From the NCBI GenBank assembly GCA_964416315.1, contig CAYQDR010000170.1, positions 1 to 8,111 on the forward strand: a stretch of DNA of 8,111 nt, given 5' to 3'. The notes under the pieces were generated by a model. That model saw nothing but the letters and a program-made list of their open reading frames with translations, made no database searches and was not told where the DNA came from. The stretch's first letter is position 1. Each line of letters begins with the position of its first letter. This document shows positions 4,550-8,111 of the stretch, one piece after another. The stretch comes from CAYQDR01 sp964416315. GTDB lineage: Bacteria > Methylomirabilota > Methylomirabilia > Rokubacteriales > DASRDR01. The position numbers and the translations under genes were made by a program.

Positions 4550-6043
4550 ATGCCCTCCCATCCGCTCGTCGTGACGCTCGACGTCGGCTCCTCGTCGGTC
4601 CGCGCGCTCGGCTTCGACGCGCGGGGGCGCGCGCTGCCGGTGGAGTGCCAGCGCGGCTTCGAGATGGCCACGACGCCCGACGGCGGCGTCGAGATCGAGG
4701 CCGAGCGGCTCCTCACGCTGACCGCGGAGACGCTCGACGGCCTCCTCGCCGGTCTCGGGCCGCGCGCCGGCGAGGTCACCGCGGTCGCCACCAGCACGTT
4801 CTGGCACACGCTCCTCGGGGTCGGTGCCGACGGCCGCGCGCGAACGCCGCTCTACTCGTGGGCGGACACGCGGAGCGCTCGGGCCGTCGAGACCCTGCGG
4901 GCGCGGCTCGACGAGAAGGCCTACCACGCCCGCGTGGGCTGCGTCCTCCACACCTCGTACCTTCCCGCCCGGCTCGCCTGGCTCGCCACGCGCGATCCCG
5001 CGGGCTTCCGTCAGGTCCGCCGCTGGATGTCGTTCGGGGAGTACCTCCAGCTCCGGCTCTTCGGCGAGGCCCGCTGCAGCGTCTCCATGGCCTCGGCGAC
5101 GGGGCTCTTCGACCAGCACGCCCAGACGTGGGACCCCCCGACCCTGGCCGCCCTCGACCTCGGCCCCGAGCACCTCTCGCCCCTCGTGGACCTCGACGCG
5201 CCGTTCTCGGGCCTCCGCCCCGAGTTCGCCGCGCGCTGGCCGGCGCTCCGGGCCGTCCCCTGGCTCCCGGCGCTCGGCGACGGCGCCGGCTCGAACATCG
5301 GCTCGGGGTGCACTGGCCCCGACCGCGCCGCGCTCATGGTCGGCACGTCGGGCGCGATGCGGATCTGCCGGGAGACGGACCTCGTGACGGTGCCTCCGGG
5401 CCTGTGGTGCTACCGCGTGGACCGGCGGCGGATCCTCCTCGGGGGCGCGCTCTCGAACGGGGGGAACCTCTACGCCTGGCTCGCGCGCACGCTGCGGCTC
5501 GCCTCGGCCGAGGAGATCGAGCGCGAGGTCGCGGCGCTCGAGCCCGACGGCCACGGGCTCACGCTGCTCCCGTTCCTGGCGGGCGAGCGGAGCACCGGCT
5601 GGGTCGCCTCGGCGCGGGCGGCGATCGTCGGGCTCTCCCTCGCGACGCGCCCGATCGACGTCGTGCGGGTGGGGCTCGAGACCGTGGCGTACCGGTTCGC
5701 GCTGATCCACGCGCTGCTCCGCGAAGCCTTCCCGGGGGCGGACGAGGTCGTCGCGACGGGCGGCGCGCTCCTCGCCTCGCCGACCTGGATCCACATTATG
5801 GCCGATGTCCTCGGCGTCCCGGTCCTCCCCTCCACGGAGGCCGAGGCGTCGAGCCGGGGCGCGGCGCTGCTCGCGCTCGAGGCCCTGGGGGCGCTCCCCT
5901 CGCTCGCCGCCGCGCCGGCGGGGGTCGGCCCGGCGGTCACGTCAGACCCCGGGCGCCACGCCCGCTACCGCGAGGGGTTCGCCCGCCACCGCCAGCTCTA
6001 CGAGACGCTAATCCCCCTCTTCACCCGAAGGAGCCCCGCATGA
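4550..6043 (+). CDS. FGGY-family carbohydrate kinase, gluconokinase- or xylulokinase-like
   Basis: This 497-residue cytoplasmic sugar kinase transfers phosphate from ATP to a sugar acid or ketose. The N-terminal phosphate-binding motif is LDVGSSSVRALGFD (10-23), resembling the LDVGTSSVRA of FGGY gluconokinases. Sugar-contacting YSWADTRS is at 102-109. The second domain starts near ALGDGAGSNIGSG (241-253), where Asp243 is the expected catalytic base, followed by LMVGTSGAMR (262-271). The ATP-side motif ATGGALLASPTW (402-413) and SSRGAALLAL (434-443) end the domain. The length is normal for FGGY kinases. ATG 4550 is preferred over TTG 4529 because the latter falls inside the promoter dyad. Its stop overlaps the transketolase start, which argues for a pentose phosphate role. 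Gluconate to 6-phosphogluconate is my first choice and xylulose second; sequence alone does not settle it. Confidence 0.88.
   Translation: MPSHPLVVTLDVGSSSVRALGFDARGRALPVECQRGFEMATTPDGGVEIEAERLLTLTAETLDGLLAGLGPRAGEVTAVATSTFWHTLLGVGADGRARTPLYSWADTRSARAVETLRARLDEKAYHARVGCVLHTSYLPARLAWLATRDPAGFRQVRRWMSFGEYLQLRLFGEARCSVSMASATGLFDQHAQTWDPPTLAALDLGPEHLSPLVDLDAPFSGLRPEFAARWPALRAVPWLPALGDGAGSNIGSGCTGPDRAALMVGTSGAMRICRETDLVTVPPGLWCYRVDRRRILLGGALSNGGNLYAWLARTLRLASAEEIEREVAALEPDGHGLTLLPFLAGERSTGWVASARAAIVGLSLATRPIDVVRVGLETVAYRFALIHALLREAFPGADEVVATGGALLASPTWIHIMADVLGVPVLPSTEAEASSRGAALLALEALGALPSLAAAPAGVGPAVTSDPGRHARYREGFARHRQLYETLIPLFTRRSPA
6028..6033 (+). promoter_or_regulatory. Ribosome binding site of transketolase
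   Basis: AAGGAG ends six bases before the ATG at 6040, inside the last codons of the kinase. It is the best ribosome binding site in the window and fixes the transketolase start, even though the frame is open far upstream. Confidence 0.85.
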
Positions 6044-8046
6044 CCGGCCACGATCTCGACCAGCTCTGCATCAACACGATCCGGTTCCTGTCGGCCGACG
6101 CGGTCCAGAAGGCCAGGTCCGGGCACCCCGGGCTGCCGATGGGGGCCGCGGCGATGGCGCACGTCGTCTGGACGCGGTTCCTCCGCCACAACCCCGCCGA
6201 CCCCCGGTGGCCGGACCGCGACCGCTTCGTCCTCTCGGCCGGCCACGGCTCGATGCTCCTCTACACGCTGCTCCACCTCACGGGCTACGATCTCCCGCTC
6301 GAGGAGATCCTGCGCTTCCGCCAGTGGGGGTCGAAGACGCCGGGCCACCCCGAGTACGGGCTCACGCCCGGGGTGGAGGCGACGACGGGGCCGCTCGGCC
6401 AGGGGATGGGGAACGCGGTGGGGATGGCGATCGCCGAGCGCCACCTCGCGGCCCGGTTCAACCGCCCGGGCCAGGCGATCGTGGACCACTACACCTACGT
6501 GCTCGCGTCCGACGGCGACCTGATGGAGGGGGTCGCAGCGGAGGCCGTGTCGGTCGCCGGGCACCTCGGCCTCGGGCGGCTGATCGTGCTCTACGACAAC
6601 AACCAGGTCTCGCTCGCCGGGAAGGCCGCCCTCTCCTTCTCGGAGGACGTGCTGCGGCGCTTCGAGGGCTACGGCTGGCACACGCAGGCCGTCCCGGACG
6701 GCAACGATCTCGACGCGGTGGACAAGGCGATCCGCGACGCGCGGGCCGAGACGGAGCGGCCCTCCGTCATCGCCGCGCGGACGGTCATCGGCTACGGCGC
6801 GCCGAAGAAGGCGGGGACCCACGAGGCCCACGGGGAGCCCCTCGGCGAGGAGGAGCTCCGGGGGGCCAAGCTGGCGCTCGGCTGGCCGCTCGAGCCGGCG
6901 TTCCTCGTCCCCGACGCGGCCCTCGCGCGCTTCCGCGAGGCGCGCGAGCGGGGGGCGCGCTGGCAGGGCGAGTGGCAGCAGCGCTTCAACGTCTGGGCCA
7001 GCGCCTACCCGGAGCTCGCGACGCGGTGGCGGGACGCACAGGCGGGCGTGCTGTCGGCGGGCTGGGACGCCGAGCTCCCGACCTTCAGGCCCGATGCGCC
7101 GACGGCGACGCGGGACGCGAGCGGCGCCGTGCTCGCCGCGGTCTCGCCGCGGCTGCCCGCGCTGATCGGCGGTGATGGGGACCTCGCCCCCTCGACGAAG
7201 ACGCTCGTCAAGGGCGCGGGCTCGTTCCTCCGCGGGAGCTACGAGGGCCGCCACCTCCACTTCGGCGTCCGCGAGCACGCCATGGGGGCCATCGCGAACG
7301 GCATCGCCTACCACAAGGGGCTCCGCGTCTTCGTCGGGACGTTCTTCGTCTTCTCCGACTACATGCGGCCTGCCGTGCGGCTGGCCGCCCTCTCGGAGCT
7401 GCCGGTCGTCTACATCTGGACCCACGACTCGATCGGCCTCGGCGAGGACGGGCCCACCCACCAGCCGGTCGAGCACCTCGCCGCGCTCCGGGCGATGCCG
7501 AACCTCGTCGTGATCCGGCCGGGAGACGCGGCGGAGACCGTCCAGGCCTGGCGCGTCGCCCTCGAGAGGCAGCACGGGCCGACCGCCCTCGTCCTCACGC
7601 GGCAGAAGATCCCGGTGCTGGACCGGTCGGTGTACGCGTCGGCGGAGGGGCTCGCGCGCGGCGCCTACGTCCTCGCGGACGCGCCCGGCGGCCGGCCCGA
7701 GGTGATCCTGATCGGGACCGGCTCGGAGCTCGCGCTCGTCGCCCAGGCCCAGGCCGCGCTCGTCAAGGACGGGGTGCGGGCACGCGCGGTGAGCATGCCC
7801 TCGTGGGAGCTCTTCGAGGCGCGGCCGCCCGACTACCGGGACGCCGTGCTCCCCCGCGACGTGCGCTGCCGGCTCGCCGTGGAGGCGGGCTCCCCGCTCG
7901 GCTGGGAGCGCTGGGTCGGGCCCGCCGGCGCGGTGCTCGGCATCACCCGCTTCGGCGCCTCGGCGCCGGGCGAGGTGAACATGCGGGAGTTCGGGTTCAC
8001 CGTGGACAACGTGGTCGCCCGCGCCCGGGAGCTGCTGGGCCGATAA
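6040..8046 (+). CDS. tkt: Transketolase
   Basis: This complete 668-residue thiamine diphosphate enzyme moves two-carbon units between ketose and aldose phosphates (xylulose 5-phosphate with ribose 5-phosphate or erythrose 4-phosphate) in the non-oxidative pentose phosphate pathway. The N-terminal domain has SGHPG (27-31) with substrate-site His29 and GPLGQG (117-122). The metal/ThDP motif runs from SDGDLMEG (157-164) to the asparagine pair at 187-188. The middle domain carries FGVREHAMG (408-416) with Glu412 as the cofactor-activating glutamate, and HDSIGLGEDGPTHQP (462-476). Arg521 is in the phosphate-binding LTRQK. The C-terminal domain ends at TAA 8044. All expected catalytic residues are present and the length matches bacterial transketolases (about 660-670). 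The ATG at 6040 overlaps the kinase stop by four bases, so the two are probably co-transcribed and translationally coupled. Confidence 0.97.
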   Translation: MTGHDLDQLCINTIRFLSADAVQKARSGHPGLPMGAAAMAHVVWTRFLRHNPADPRWPDRDRFVLSAGHGSMLLYTLLHLTGYDLPLEEILRFRQWGSKTPGHPEYGLTPGVEATTGPLGQGMGNAVGMAIAERHLAARFNRPGQAIVDHYTYVLASDGDLMEGVAAEAVSVAGHLGLGRLIVLYDNNQVSLAGKAALSFSEDVLRRFEGYGWHTQAVPDGNDLDAVDKAIRDARAETERPSVIAARTVIGYGAPKKAGTHEAHGEPLGEEELRGAKLALGWPLEPAFLVPDAALARFREARERGARWQGEWQQRFNVWASAYPELATRWRDAQAGVLSAGWDAELPTFRPDAPTATRDASGAVLAAVSPRLPALIGGDGDLAPSTKTLVKGAGSFLRGSYEGRHLHFGVREHAMGAIANGIAYHKGLRVFVGTFFVFSDYMRPAVRLAALSELPVVYIWTHDSIGLGEDGPTHQPVEHLAALRAMPNLVVIRPGDAAETVQAWRVALERQHGPTALVLTRQKIPVLDRSVYASAEGLARGAYVLADAPGGRPEVILIGTGSELALVAQAQAALVKDGVRARAVSMPSWELFEARPPDYRDAVLPRDVRCRLAVEAGSPLGWERWVGPAGAVLGITRFGASAPGEVNMREFGFTVDNVVARARELLGR

Positions 8047-8080
8047 GGCCAACGGCCGGGGCGCACGTCAGGATTGTGAG

Positions 8081-8111
8081 ATGACATCACCCGGTGCCGG
8101 CGATCGCCGCC
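8081..8111 (+). CDS. Start of next gene (partial)
   Basis: ATG at 8081 opens a frame (MTSPGAGDRR) that continues past the window edge. AGGA at 8070-8073 stands seven bases before it, and the gap from the transketolase stop is 34 bases with no terminator. It is probably the third gene of the kinase-transketolase operon. Too little is visible to name it; further pentose phosphate enzymes would be natural candidates. Confidence 0.4.
   Translation, partial: MTSPGAGDRR

Noticed and set aside
4516..6039. 508-codon upstream extension of transketolase in the same frame
   Set aside because: It is an arginine/proline/alanine-rich frame antiphase to the well-supported kinase gene, kept open by high GC. 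AAGGAG fixes the transketolase start at 6040.
5998..8052. 684-codon open frame antisense to transketolase
   Set aside because: Composition is that of a GC-driven shadow frame, with no recognisable domain, opposite a gene with every catalytic motif.

Overview
The window is very GC-rich double-stranded bacterial DNA (third codon positions almost all G or C). It reads as a chromosomal piece from an uncultured-type soil or sediment bacterium. The combination of a Liv-type ABC transporter ATPase, a D-cysteine desulfhydrase-like enzyme, a single PAS domain, CCCTCTCC-type palindromes and GGGGGGC/GCCCCCC hairpins reminds me of Candidatus Rokubacteria and relatives. That assignment is from memory of family content and is not proven by anything here.

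Layout. Positions 1-232 are a gene-free leader built from short repeated modules and hairpins. It is followed by livF (233-964, +). A second leader (965-1150) built from the same modules precedes a PLP-dependent D-cysteine desulfhydrase/ACC deaminase-family enzyme (1151-2116, +). A small four-cysteine reading frame (ending 2349, +) converges on a formylglycine-generating-enzyme (FGE)-fold protein (2295-2999, -). The two reading frames overlap across a palindromic repeat that supplies the tail of both proteins. A 29-base divergent spacer with a symmetric -10 element separates the FGE-fold gene from an exported dienelactone-hydrolase-like protein (3029-3871, +). The last ~51 residues of that hydrolase lie in another frame (3868-4023), which suggests a one-base loss in a G run. 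A 5'-truncated PAS-domain gene (4020-4325, -) converges on it, and the two stop codons share one CTAG. A 224-base gap holds two strong hairpins and a dyad over a putative -10 element. Then come an FGGY-family sugar kinase (4550-6043, +) and a complete transketolase (6040-8046, +), which overlap by four bases (ATGA). A further start codon at 8081 probably opens the next gene of that operon.

How the genes work together. The clearest functional unit is kinase plus transketolase, a sugar-acid or pentulose phosphorylation step feeding the non-oxidative pentose phosphate pathway, with translational coupling. LivF would energise uptake of branched-chain or other amino acids; its permease and binding-protein partners are not in the window. 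The remaining genes are single accessory enzymes with no visible joint pathway. I did not find a convincing new multi-gene system. The most unusual material is at gene boundaries: mosaic leaders, a palindrome forming two protein C-termini, a probable frameshift, and stop codons sharing bases.
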